Below the pieces are notes generated by a model, which was not told the origin of the DNA, did not search any database, and worked only from the letters and a program-made list of their open reading frames with translations. Of a stretch of 19,283 bases of DNA, positions 6,932 to 13,987 are shown one piece after another (within the stretch, counting starts at the first letter, position 1; every line of letters starts with the position of its first letter). Both the position numbers and the translations under genes were made by a program. Source of the DNA: Avichristensenella sp031549105 (GTDB lineage: Bacteria > Bacillota > Clostridia > Christensenellales > Aristaeellaceae). The DNA is taken from positions 1-19,283 of the forward strand of contig JAVBQK010000064.1 of the NCBI GenBank assembly GCA_031549105.1, given 5' to 3'.

Positions 6932-7143
6932 CGAAAGAAACGCTGGGACGCTGTCCCAGACTCTGCCAAAGGACCTTGCCCTTTGGAAACCCAACATTTC
7001 GCCTGCGGGCGGGTTTCGTTTTATCCTAAAAAGCATCCCGCCGTGAGGCGAAATGCTGGGAGTCCAGAGGGGCAAGGCCCCTTTGGTAGGCTCAAGGACG
7101 CAGTGCGTCCTTGAGGGGGACAGCGTCCCCTGGCGTTCCTTCG
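6932..7143. repeat. Multi-hairpin palindromic repeat, copy after spoIVA
   Basis: The ends form an imperfect inverted repeat: CGAAAGAAACGC (6932-6943) pairs with GCGTTCCTTCG (7133-7143). Between them are consecutive hairpins: CTGGGAC-gct-GTCCCAG (6943-6959); CCAAAGG/CCTTTGG (6966-6986); a long central stem of 14 bp with one mismatch (6990-7003 with 7047-7060) plus GGCGGG/CCCGCC; a 10-bp stem at 7064-7086 with loop aag; a perfect 11-bp stem CTCAAGGACGC-agt-GCGTCCTTGAG (7091-7115); and GGGGAC-agc-GTCCCC (7116-7130). There is no gene and no run of T after the stems. It sits between the convergent genes spoIVA and GNAT. A second copy is at 13057-13252. Confidence 0.85.
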
Positions 7144-7159
7144 TGCCCCTCTCTACGTG

Positions 7160-7210
7160 ACAAGTCCCTTTGGGTCCCCGGCTTTCGGGGTTCCAAAGGG
7201 ACTTGTTTTT
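7160..7210 (+). terminator. Strong intrinsic terminator downstream of spoIVA
   Basis: A 14-bp perfect stem (7160-7173 with 7193-7206; ACAAGTCCCTTTGG and its complement) encloses an inner CCCCG-gcttt-CGGGG hairpin (7176-7190). A T-run (7206-7210) follows. The T-run on the plus strand points to termination of spoIVA transcription. The outer stem shares CCCTTTGG/CCAAAGGG with the second hairpin of the neighbouring repeat. The minus strand has no T-run after the stem. Confidence 0.85.
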
Positions 7211-7230
7211 CTATAGGTGCTCTATCTCCC

Positions 7231-7737
7231 CTACACTCGCTTTTCCAGTGCTATGCGCTCTGCGCCGCTTTCCAGGTAGATCACGCCGCACTGCGAATAG
7301 CCGTTCCGGGCCAGCATGCGCTGCATCACGAGGTTCTCGCGGTGGGTGTCGATGCGGATGCTGGGTACGCCTCGCGCTCTCACGAGCGCTTCCGCCGCCT
7401 GCATCAGCGCATCGGCGCTGCCTGTTCCCCGGCGGCCCGCGCTGATGGCGGTGCGGTGAATGCAGGCAAACGGTTCCGGCGTCGTCCACGCGCCGTCATA
7501 GATGACGTCATACGTGGGTTCCCCGGCAAAGGTCACTGTTGCGATGCCGAGCACCATATCGCCCTCTGTGAGGACATACCCCTGCCCGAGGCGCATATCG
7601 CCGCGCATCACGGCTTCATCCGGGTATCCGTCCTGCCACTGATTCACGCCGCACGAGGCCAGAAACGCCTGGGCCTCGGCGATGATCGTCATGATCTGCG
7701 GGAGGTCCTCCTCCCGGGCCAAGCGGAACTCGCTCAT
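7231..7737 (-). CDS. GNAT-family N-acetyltransferase
   Basis: The 168-residue protein has the GNAT layout. It begins FRLAREEDLPQIMTII, typical of the first strand and helix. It has VLGIATVTF in the central sheet, the acetyl-CoA pyrophosphate-binding loop as RRGTGSADALM, and a late RENLVMQRMLARNGYSQCGVIYL segment, the usual motif B region. It would transfer an acetyl group from acetyl-CoA to an unknown amine. Its ATG overlaps the serA stop by 4 nt (ATGA, 7734-7737), so it is co-translated with the serine-biosynthesis genes. No serB-like phosphatase is seen, and nothing in this protein suggests that activity. Confidence 0.85.
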   Translation of the reverse strand: MSEFRLAREEDLPQIMTIIAEAQAFLASCGVNQWQDGYPDEAVMRGDMRLGQGYVLTEGDMVLGIATVTFAGEPTYDVIYDGAWTTPEPFACIHRTAISAGRRGTGSADALMQAAEALVRARGVPSIRIDTHRENLVMQRMLARNGYSQCGVIYLESGAERIALEKRV

Positions 7738-8903
7738 GCCCCGATCAGGCGCACGCGCGCCACCTGCTCCAGCGCGGACAGCTCTGCGAGCATCGCGGTG
7801 TCGGGCGCTTCGCCCAGTTCCAGCACGGTCACGGCCGCATCGCCACGGCTCTTGTTGAGCATGTTGACGATGTTGATGCCCCGCGCGCTGATGACGCCGG
7901 AAATCTGGCTGACCAGGCCCGGCGCGTTGTCATGAATAATCAGCACCCGGCTGCCTTCCGGCTGGCCGAGGGAAACATCCGGCAGGTTGACACTGTTGTG
8001 GATCGCGCCGGTTTCGAGGTAGGCGCGCAGCTCCGCGGCAGCCATCTCGGCGCAGTTTTCTTCGCTCTCAGGGGTAGAAGCGCCCAGGTGCGGGATGCAG
8101 AGCACGCCCGGCACACACAGCATGTCGTCCGTCGGGAAGTCGGTAACGTAGTTCGCCAGATGGCCGCTTTCCAGCGCCGCGCGCATTGCCGCACCATCGA
8201 CCAGTTCCGCACGGCTGAAGTTGAGCAGCGCCGCGCCCGGCTTCATCTTCGCAATCACATCCGCACTGAACATCGCGCGCGTCTTATCGCTCAGCGGCAC
8301 GTGCACGGAAACAAAGTCGCTCTTGGCGAGCACTTCATCCACGGTCTCGGCCCGCTTGATCGCGCGGGAAAGCGACCAGGCGTGCTGTACGGAAATGTAC
8401 GGGTCCACACCGATAACTTCCATGCCCAGGCCATTCGCAGCCGCATTGGCCACCAGCGCGCCAATCGCGCCCAGGCCGATGACGCCCAACGTCTTGCCGC
8501 GCAGCTCCGGCCCGACAAACTGCTCCTTGCCCTTCTCCACGAGCTTGGGCACATCGTCCTTGCCCTTGAGGCCTTTCGCCCATTCGATGCCCGCGATCAC
8601 CTTGCGGCCACTCATCAGCATGCCCAGCATCACCAGCTCCGCCACCGCGTTTGCGTTCGCGCCCGGGGTGTTGAAGACCGCGATGCCGCGCTTGGTATAG
8701 GCGGGAATCGGGATGTTGTTGACGCCCGCGCCCGCACGCGCTACGGCCAGCAGCGTATCTGGCACGGCCATGTCGTGCATCGCCGCACTGCGCACGAGCA
8801 CCGCATCCGGCTGCGCCTCATCGCTGGAGACGGCATACTGTGCCTTGGGCAGCTGCTCAAAAATAATATCCGAAATCTTGTTCAGCGAAAGAATCTTATA
8901 CAT
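7734..8903 (-). CDS. serA: D-3-phosphoglycerate dehydrogenase
   Basis: SerA oxidises 3-phosphoglycerate to 3-phosphohydroxypyruvate with NAD, the first step of serine synthesis. The 389-residue protein has the D-2-hydroxyacid dehydrogenase fold. The Rossmann motif is GLGAIG (143-148) with the ribose-binding Asp in VIGVDPY. Catalytic Arg231 is in NFSRAELVD and His272 in CIPHLGAST. The acidic catalytic position falls in DFPTDD (255-260) rather than the common DVFE. The C-terminal 70 residues (from about 318, RVLIIHDNAPGLVSQISGVI) form an ACT domain, a likely serine-sensing site. GGAGGG precedes the ATG. It lies 72 nt after serC in the same direction. Confidence 0.94.
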   Translation of the reverse strand: MYKILSLNKISDIIFEQLPKAQYAVSSDEAQPDAVLVRSAAMHDMAVPDTLLAVARAGAGVNNIPIPAYTKRGIAVFNTPGANANAVAELVMLGMLMSGRKVIAGIEWAKGLKGKDDVPKLVEKGKEQFVGPELRGKTLGVIGLGAIGALVANAAANGLGMEVIGVDPYISVQHAWSLSRAIKRAETVDEVLAKSDFVSVHVPLSDKTRAMFSADVIAKMKPGAALLNFSRAELVDGAAMRAALESGHLANYVTDFPTDDMLCVPGVLCIPHLGASTPESEENCAEMAAAELRAYLETGAIHNSVNLPDVSLGQPEGSRVLIIHDNAPGLVSQISGVISARGINIVNMLNKSRGDAAVTVLELGEAPDTAMLAELSALEQVARVRLIGA

Positions 8904-8975
8904 ACTTTCCCTCCATCTGCGGCGCGAACCCGAAGATACCGCGCCATAAAAGAACTCCGATAGGAATCCTTGCCG

Positions 8976-10046
8976 TTAGTGTTTCGCTTCGAATTCCTTC
9001 ATGAACTTCACGAGCGCCTCAACGCCCTCCACCGGCATCGCGTTGTAGATGCTGGCGCGCATGCCGCCCACCGAGCGGTGGCCCTTGAGGTTCACAAGGC
9101 CTACCTTGCCGGCTTCCTTGACGAACGCATCGTCCAGCGCCTCATCACCGGTGACGAACGTGATGTTCATGCGGCTGCGGTATTCCTTCTGCGCCGGCGC
9201 TTTGAACAGCTTGCTGTCATCCAGGAAGTCATAGACCATCTGCGCCTTGTCGATGTTGATCTTCTCCATCGCTTCCACGCCGCCCAGGCCCTTGAGCCAC
9301 TCGAAGCACAGCCCCGCCATGTAGATGGCATAGGTGTTGGGCGTGTTGATCATGCTGTCGTTCGCGGCCTGCTGCTCCCAGTTCATCAGCTTGGGGCAGA
9401 GCTTATTCGCCGCACCGAACAGGTCCTTGCGCACGATGACGACCGCCATGCCCGCCGGGCCGATGTTCTTCTGCGCGCCGGCGTAGACAACGCCGAACTT
9501 GGTGATATCATACACCTCGCTGAGGATGTTGCTGCTCATATCCGCAACCAGCGGCGCAGGCCCCTCGGGCAGCTTGACATAGCGGGTGCCATAGATGGTG
9601 TTATTGGTGGTGATGTGCAGGTAGTCCGCATCCGCGTTCAGCTTGCCCTCCCAGCTAGGCACGTAGGTATACGTGTCCGCCTTGCTGGAGGCGACGGTGT
9701 TCACCGTCAGGTAGCGCGCGGCTTCGACCGCGGCGACGTGCGCGAAGTTGCCGCTGTCAATGTAGTCGGCCTTGCCGGTCTTGCCAAGGTTCAGCGGCAC
9801 GGCGGAGAACTGCTCGGTCGCGCCGCCCTGCAGGAACAGCACGGCGTACTCGTCCGGAATATGCATCAGATCGCGCAGGTTCTGCACAGCCTTTTCATAG
9901 ATGGCCAGGTACATTTTACTGCGGTGGCTCATCTCCATCACGGACATACCCGTATCCCCGTAACACACCAACTCCTGCTGGGCGCGCTCCAGCACGGAGA
10001 GCGGCAGCATCGAAGGTCCAGGGGAATAATTATACACGCGGTTCAT
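8976..10046 (-). CDS. serC: Phosphoserine aminotransferase
   Basis: SerC is a PLP enzyme that converts 3-phosphohydroxypyruvate and glutamate to O-phosphoserine. The 356-residue protein has the family N-terminus YNYSPGPSMLP, then MEMSHRSK (37-44), FLQGGATEQFSAVP (71-84), and the PLP lysine Lys193 in YAGAQKNIGPAG. The C-terminus has GHRSVGGMRASIYNAM, a SerC signature. The start was placed at ATG 10046 because AAGGAGGGG lies just upstream. The reading frame open further up to 10136 covers the promoter. It is first in the serC-serA-GNAT operon. Confidence 0.96.
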   Translation of the reverse strand: MNRVYNYSPGPSMLPLSVLERAQQELVCYGDTGMSVMEMSHRSKMYLAIYEKAVQNLRDLMHIPDEYAVLFLQGGATEQFSAVPLNLGKTGKADYIDSGNFAHVAAVEAARYLTVNTVASSKADTYTYVPSWEGKLNADADYLHITTNNTIYGTRYVKLPEGPAPLVADMSSNILSEVYDITKFGVVYAGAQKNIGPAGMAVVIVRKDLFGAANKLCPKLMNWEQQAANDSMINTPNTYAIYMAGLCFEWLKGLGGVEAMEKINIDKAQMVYDFLDDSKLFKAPAQKEYRSRMNITFVTGDEALDDAFVKEAGKVGLVNLKGHRSVGGMRASIYNAMPVEGVEALVKFMKEFEAKH

Positions 10047-10093
10047 GGCGGCCCCTCCTTGACGCGGACGGATGGATTTCCTCCGCATTTTAT

Positions 10094-10122
10094 AGTATAT
10101 GGCTGCTATTATGCTCCAACAA
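10094..10122 (-). promoter_or_regulatory. SigA-type promoter of serC-serA-GNAT
   Basis: On the minus strand, TTGTTG (10117-10122) and TATACT (10094-10099) are separated by exactly 17 bp. Transcription would start near 10087, leaving about 40 nt of leader before the serC ATG. That is too short for a T-box or riboswitch, so feedback probably acts on the SerA ACT domain (inference). Confidence 0.65.
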
Positions 10123-10211
10123 CGAAAAAAACGCAAGTATCAAATAAGCGTAATTCATTTTTTCGCGCGACAAAAAATTTGTTGTTTTTTTGTCAAAGAG
10201 TGATTATGCAG

Positions 10212-10244
10212 AAAAAAGAACCGCCATGCAGCATGGCGGTTCTT
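10212..10244 (-). terminator. Intrinsic terminator of the DUF3048 gene
   Basis: A perfect 13-bp stem AAGAACCGCCATG / CATGGCGGTTCTT (10216-10228, 10232-10244) with a three-base loop is followed, on the minus strand, by a T-run (10212-10217). It lies 18 nt after the stop of the DUF3048 gene and separates it from the serC promoter. Confidence 0.9.
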
Positions 10245-10262
10245 GTCCAAATACGATGTAGA

Positions 10263-11504
10263 CTACTCCATCTTGTCCATTTCGCTGGTGTTGAAGTTGG
10301 AGTCGATCTTCGCTTCCTCAACCTTTGTGCCGACATCCAGCGAATGTTCCACGCCGTCATCGGAGACATAGGTGTAAGTATAGCTGGTCGGGATGATCTG
10401 CACGAAGGTCTTGCCGGGCAGCAACGTGATCTCCTCACCGTTCATATCCATGAAGATGGTGCGATCATTGGCGCTGGCGCGCGACCAAGTGCCGCGGATG
10501 TGGCGGCCATCAATGAACGCGTCCATGATGCCGGTAGTTTCCAGGTTAATCATCGCCTTAATCGGGTTTCCGTTGGGGTAGTTGATTTCCGCGAACTGCA
10601 CGATGACGTTGGATGCGACAATGCGCTTGCCCGTGGCTGCGTCAACCTGTTCCTGACCACAGTACCAACGCTCATACTCACGCGTCTCTGCGTTGAAAGT
10701 ATAGCTGGGGTAGAAGTTCTTTTCGTCGTATATAATCGAAATCTTCTTTGCCGTATCCTGGCCGCGGGACGGGGACGTGCTGAACTTGAACGCGTGCGAC
10801 CTGGGGGTGTAGGGCGTTCCGTCATCATTCTTGGGCCAGTAATCCGACACGATCTTCGCCAGGTTTGCGGCGGCATCGTGCGGATTCAGTCTCTTAAACT
10901 GCTTAGTACTCTCCTGGTTTCCAAGCCTAAAGAGAATATCCGCGCCATTTGTGGAGGGGTATGCGCGATTGGTGTTCTTGTTGCCAACAGACGCACCGGA
11001 AAGCAACATCTGCTTGCCCAGCACCTTGTCCGTCATGTTGGTTTCAAAGTAATCAATAATGTTCGCCGCACCGGCCTCCATATGGCCGCCCCAGAAGACA
11101 AACGGGGCATCCCATTCCTGGCGGATGGAGCAATGGTGCCAGCGCGCGGAACGCACAGAACCTACAAATTCGGGATGATTGTCGCTGTAAATGACAGTAT
11201 AGCGCGTGTAGCTCGGTCCCCAATAGATGGCCTCATAGACGATGTCCGCCTCAGAGAAATTGATGTGCGGGCGTGCTGCGGGGTCATTTTCGATCTGCAC
11301 AACCAGCGGGCGGTAATCGCCCGTCCAGTCAAGGCCGGTCGTCGGGGATTTGCCCGGGATGACCGGGTTCGCGCCGACAGCGCCGGTCGAGCTTGCCCTG
11401 GGCATAGAAATGGAGTTGCTCGTCATCGGCGCGGCAAATGCCGTCGACGCGGTTGCCATCAGGAGTACGCATAATACCGCAATTCGTAGCTTTTTTGAGT
11501 GCAA
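10263..11504 (-). CDS. Exported DUF3048 (YerB-like) protein
   Basis: The 413-residue protein has a signal peptide: basic KKLR, hydrophobic IAVLCVLLMATAST, and a likely cleavage site after AFA. There is no lipobox cysteine, unlike B. subtilis YerB, which is a lipoprotein. The mature part matches DUF3048: RPLVVQIENDPAARPHINFS, ADIVYEAIYWG, TRYTVIYSDN, GSVRSAR, and a C-terminal half with SHAFKFS and ERWYCGQEQ. The function of the family is unknown. TTG at 11504 is the start, supported by GGAGG nine bases upstream. It has its own terminator, so it is monocistronic. Confidence 0.85.
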   Translation of the reverse strand: MHSKKLRIAVLCVLLMATASTAFAAPMTSNSISMPRASSTGAVGANPVIPGKSPTTGLDWTGDYRPLVVQIENDPAARPHINFSEADIVYEAIYWGPSYTRYTVIYSDNHPEFVGSVRSARWHHCSIRQEWDAPFVFWGGHMEAGAANIIDYFETNMTDKVLGKQMLLSGASVGNKNTNRAYPSTNGADILFRLGNQESTKQFKRLNPHDAAANLAKIVSDYWPKNDDGTPYTPRSHAFKFSTSPSRGQDTAKKISIIYDEKNFYPSYTFNAETREYERWYCGQEQVDAATGKRIVASNVIVQFAEINYPNGNPIKAMINLETTGIMDAFIDGRHIRGTWSRASANDRTIFMDMNGEEITLLPGKTFVQIIPTSYTYTYVSDDGVEHSLDVGTKVEEAKIDSNFNTSEMDKME

Positions 11505-11818
11505 GGATCCACACCTCCGTCGTTAAAAGGTTCTTTTTGTCAGGCCATAGCGAGGTTAATTCGCGGCCACTTGGAAAAGTCCTGCTCTTCCGTCTCATGA
11601 ATTAACGCACATGGCAAGCATTTCTATCCATACCTCTAAAGATATTTCTTCCCGAATTTTGTATAATGCAGGATTAGGAAAATAATATTTCAATTTCTTC
11701 GTTGGACATGCAGGATTTTTCCTCTGAAACGTAGTATACTATGTGCCGTGCTGCAAAAAACAATTTTACGCTTCTGCCAAGGAGCCAATTATTTCCGGCA
11801 CACGAGGAGGACTCCCCT
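11505..11818. promoter_or_regulatory. 314-bp divergent intergenic region between DUF3048 and aminotransferase genes
   Basis: The region is AT-richer than its surroundings and has no supported gene. Toward the aminotransferase there is a -10-like TATACT (11735-11740) without a good -35 at 16-18 bp, and a GAGGAGG ribosome binding site just before 11819. TATAAT also occurs at 11662-11667 on the plus strand without a matching -35. The sequence ATGCAGGATT occurs twice (11666-11675 and 11708-11717). I could not place a promoter for the DUF3048 gene with confidence. Confidence 0.4.
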
Positions 11819-13042
11819 ATGTCTCTTTCCGTTTCCCGCTGTTGCTCCGCCATCACCCCGTCCGCCACGCTCGCCATTGACGCGCGCGCCAAGGCCCTCA
11901 AAGCGGAAGGGCAGCATGTTGTCGGCTTCGCCGCGGGCGAACCGGATTTCCCCACCCCCGAGTACATCTGCGAGGCGGCGCGCAAGGCCATCGCACTGGG
12001 CATGACGCGCTACACCCCCGCCAATGGAACACTGGAACTCAAGCAGGCCGTCTGCGCCAAGTTCGCGCGAGACAACGGCCTGATGTATAAGCCGGATCAA
12101 ATCATTATCAGCAATGGCGCAAAGCACGCGCTGCTGGGCGCGTTTATCGCCGTGCTCGACCCGGGCGATGAGGTGCTGCTGCCCGCGCCCTGCTGGGTGA
12201 GCTATCCGGAGATGAGCCGCCAGGCCGGCGGCGGGCCCGTCTCTGTGCACACCACCGCCGAGAGCGGCTTCGTGCCGACCGTGGAGCAGCTCGCCGCGCA
12301 CGTCACGCCGCGCACCAAGGCGAGCCTGGTCAACTCGCCGTCCAACCCGACCGGCTGCGTCTATTCCAAGGCGCTGTTGCAGGGCATCGCGGATCTGGCC
12401 GTGGAAAAAGAGCTGTGTGTCATTTCCGATGAGATATACGAGCGGCTGGTATATGAGGGACAGGAGCATACCTCCATCGCGTCGCTTGGAAAAGAAATAT
12501 TCGATCAGACGATCGTCATCAACGGCGTATCAAAGACTTATGCGATGACCGGCTGGCGCATCGGCTATGCTGCCGGTCCCAAGGCCGTCATCAGCGCGAT
12601 GAGCGCCTACCAGAGCCACGCCACCTCCAACCCCAACTCCATCGCCCAGTACGCGGCGGCCGAAGCGCTGCGCAACGGTGAGGCGACCATCCAGGCAATG
12701 TGCGCCGAGTTCGACGCGCGCCGCAAGTTGATGGTCGAGCGCATCAGCCAGATCGACGGGCTTTCATGCGTAATGCCCTACGGCGCCTTCTACGTCATGC
12801 TGGACTGCACGTCACTCCTGGGCCGCACTTACAAGGGCCAGCCGATCACCGACACCCTCGCCCTCAGCGCACTGCTGCTGGACGAGGCAAAAGTGGCCGT
12901 CGTCCCAGGTGACCCATTCGAAGCCCCGGGCTTCTGCCGCCTCTCCTACGCGATCAGCCGCGAGGATATCCTCACCGGGCTATCGGCCATCGAGAAGTTC
13001 ATCCAGATGTTGGACGCTGTGGAGACGAAGGCAGCCGTATAG
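11819..13042 (+). CDS. Class I PLP-dependent aminotransferase (aspartate aminotransferase type)
   Basis: The 407-residue protein shows the aminotransferase I subfamily found in Bacillus AspB: FAAGEPDFPTP (37-47), RYTPANGTLELKQAV (64-78), and SNGAKHALLGAF in the cofactor-phosphate region. It also has PSNPTGCVY (174-182), SDEIYERLVYEG (203-214), and the PLP lysine Lys239 in NGVSKTYAMTGWRIGY. The C-terminal Arg in FCRLSYA binds the substrate carboxylate. Likely reaction: aspartate plus 2-oxoglutarate to oxaloacetate and glutamate, though other amino-acid substrates are possible. ATG 11819 follows GAGGAGG. It is a single gene whose 3' side is the repeat at 13057-13252. Confidence 0.9.
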   Translation: MSLSVSRCCSAITPSATLAIDARAKALKAEGQHVVGFAAGEPDFPTPEYICEAARKAIALGMTRYTPANGTLELKQAVCAKFARDNGLMYKPDQIIISNGAKHALLGAFIAVLDPGDEVLLPAPCWVSYPEMSRQAGGGPVSVHTTAESGFVPTVEQLAAHVTPRTKASLVNSPSNPTGCVYSKALLQGIADLAVEKELCVISDEIYERLVYEGQEHTSIASLGKEIFDQTIVINGVSKTYAMTGWRIGYAAGPKAVISAMSAYQSHATSNPNSIAQYAAAEALRNGEATIQAMCAEFDARRKLMVERISQIDGLSCVMPYGAFYVMLDCTSLLGRTYKGQPITDTLALSALLLDEAKVAVVPGDPFEAPGFCRLSYAISREDILTGLSAIEKFIQMLDAVETKAAV

Positions 13043-13056
13043 AGACGGACGGAAAA

Positions 13057-13252
13057 GGAACGCTGGGGGACGCTGTCCCCCAGACCCCTAGCCAAAGGGC
13101 CTTGCCCTTTGGAAACCCAACATTTCGCCTCACGGCGGGAGGGCTAGTTTTCTGCATGAAAACAGTCCCACCCGCCGTGAGGCGAAATGTTGGAGGTCCA
13201 GGAGGCAATGCCTCCTGGTAGGGGTCAAGGGGACAAAGTCCCCTTGCGTTCC
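13057..13252. repeat. Multi-hairpin palindromic repeat, copy after the aminotransferase gene
   Basis: The terminal repeats GGAACGC (13057-13063) and GCGTTCC (13246-13252) enclose: CTGGGGGAC-gct-GTCCCCCAG (13063-13083); an outer stem GACCCCTA (13083-13090) with TAGGGGTC (13219-13226); CCAAAGGG-ccttg-CCCTTTGG (13092-13112); a perfect 23-bp stem (13117-13139 with 13171-13193) with a 31-nt loop; CCAGGAGGC-aat-GCCTCCTGG (13198-13218); and CAAGGGGAC-aaa-GTCCCCTTG (13226-13246). It fills almost the whole gap between the convergent aminotransferase and RuvX-DUF1292 genes. It may serve as their shared transcript end, although no T-run is present. Confidence 0.88.
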
Positions 13253-13256
13253 CTCG

Positions 13257-13985
13257 TCACTCTTCCTCGTCTTCCTCTTCGTCCTCTTCTTCCATTGCTT
13301 CCAGGAACTTGCCAAATACCGTCTCTAGCACGGCCTCGTCTTCTTCAACGATGTAGCAGTCCTGGCCGTCCTTGTCCTTGTCGATGCGCATGATGACGAC
13401 TGAGCCTTCCTCGTCCGGGGTTTCCGGCTCGACGGGCGTCAGCAGAATGTAGGAGTGCCCCTTGTGGTCCAGTGTCATCAGGTGTTCAAAGTTGACGGGC
13501 GTCCCATCCTCGCCGATGAGTTCTACCACATTTTCCATCTCTTCGTGCGCCATGTTCCCTGTTCCCTCGCTTTTTTGTTGGTTCGCGTCCAAGTACGCCT
13601 GCAAGATAATCGTTGCGGCTGTTTGGTCTACTACGCTCCTGCGACCTGCCCGGCGAACGCCGCCTTCGATCAGCGCGCGTTCCGCCGTTACTGTGGACAG
13701 CCGCTCGTCCCAGAATACCACGGACAGCCCTTCCTTTTCAAGCCGTTCCGCGAAAGCACGCACCTTCTCGGCCTGCAGCCCGTAGGAGCCGTCCATGTTG
13801 CGCGGCAGGCCGCAGAGAACTGCGCTCGCGCCGTGCTTTGCTACAAGTTCCACCACACGCTTCGCATCCGGGCCCCAGCCGACCCGCTCGATCATCCCAA
13901 CGGGTTGCGCGGTAATGCCCAGCCCGTCGCTGACCGCCACGCCGATCCGCCTGTCCCCCACGTCCAGCGCCAATAGTTTGTCCAT
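13257..13985 (-). CDS. ruvX: RuvX (YqgF) Holliday-junction resolvase-like protein fused to a DUF1292 domain
   Basis: The frame is open for 242 residues. Residues 1-140 are a complete RuvX/YqgF domain with the RNase H-like acidic residues Asp8 (LALDVGDRRIG), Glu94 (WDERLST) and Asp120 (VDQTAA). The family acts on Holliday junctions or in pre-16S rRNA processing. Residues 145-242 are a complete DUF1292 (YrzB-like) protein of 98 residues with an acidic C-terminus (EEEDEEEDEEE). In most Firmicutes these are two adjacent genes; here no stop lies between them. Met145 (ATG at 13551-13553) is preceded by GAGGG at about 10 bases, so DUF1292 might also be made separately. ATG 13985 is 2 nt past the reductase stop; its binding site AAGGTGG lies inside that gene. 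Confidence 0.9.
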   Translation of the reverse strand: MDKLLALDVGDRRIGVAVSDGLGITAQPVGMIERVGWGPDAKRVVELVAKHGASAVLCGLPRNMDGSYGLQAEKVRAFAERLEKEGLSVVFWDERLSTVTAERALIEGGVRRAGRRSVVDQTAATIILQAYLDANQQKSEGTGNMAHEEMENVVELIGEDGTPVNFEHLMTLDHKGHSYILLTPVEPETPDEEGSVVIMRIDKDKDGQDCYIVEEDEAVLETVFGKFLEAMEEEDEEEDEEE

Positions 13986-13987
13986 CT

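Noticed and set aside
6932..7143. CRISPR array
   Set aside because: The hairpins differ from one another and are not evenly spaced direct repeats with unique spacers.
7932..8963. 343-codon plus-strand open frame antisense to serA
   Set aside because: serA has full catalytic and NAD motifs on the other strand; this frame is Arg/His-rich without recognisable motifs.
10047..10136. N-terminal extension of SerC
   Set aside because: It covers the promoter (10094-10122), and the strong AAGGAGGGG site points to 10046.
10047..10262. T-box or serine riboswitch upstream of serC
   Set aside because: The leader from the predicted transcript start is only about 40 nt, with no specifier-type stems; the only strong hairpin belongs to the terminator of the preceding gene.
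8970..11474. 834-codon open frame on the plus strand
   Set aside because: It runs antisense through serC, their intergenic region and the DUF3048 gene, both of which have clear family motifs, promoters or terminators. The predicted protein is His/Arg/Val-rich as expected for a GC-rich antisense shadow.
11674..12003. Minus-strand open frame reaching into the aminotransferase gene
   Set aside because: It overlaps the start and binding site of the well-supported aminotransferase and has no ribosome binding site or family motif.
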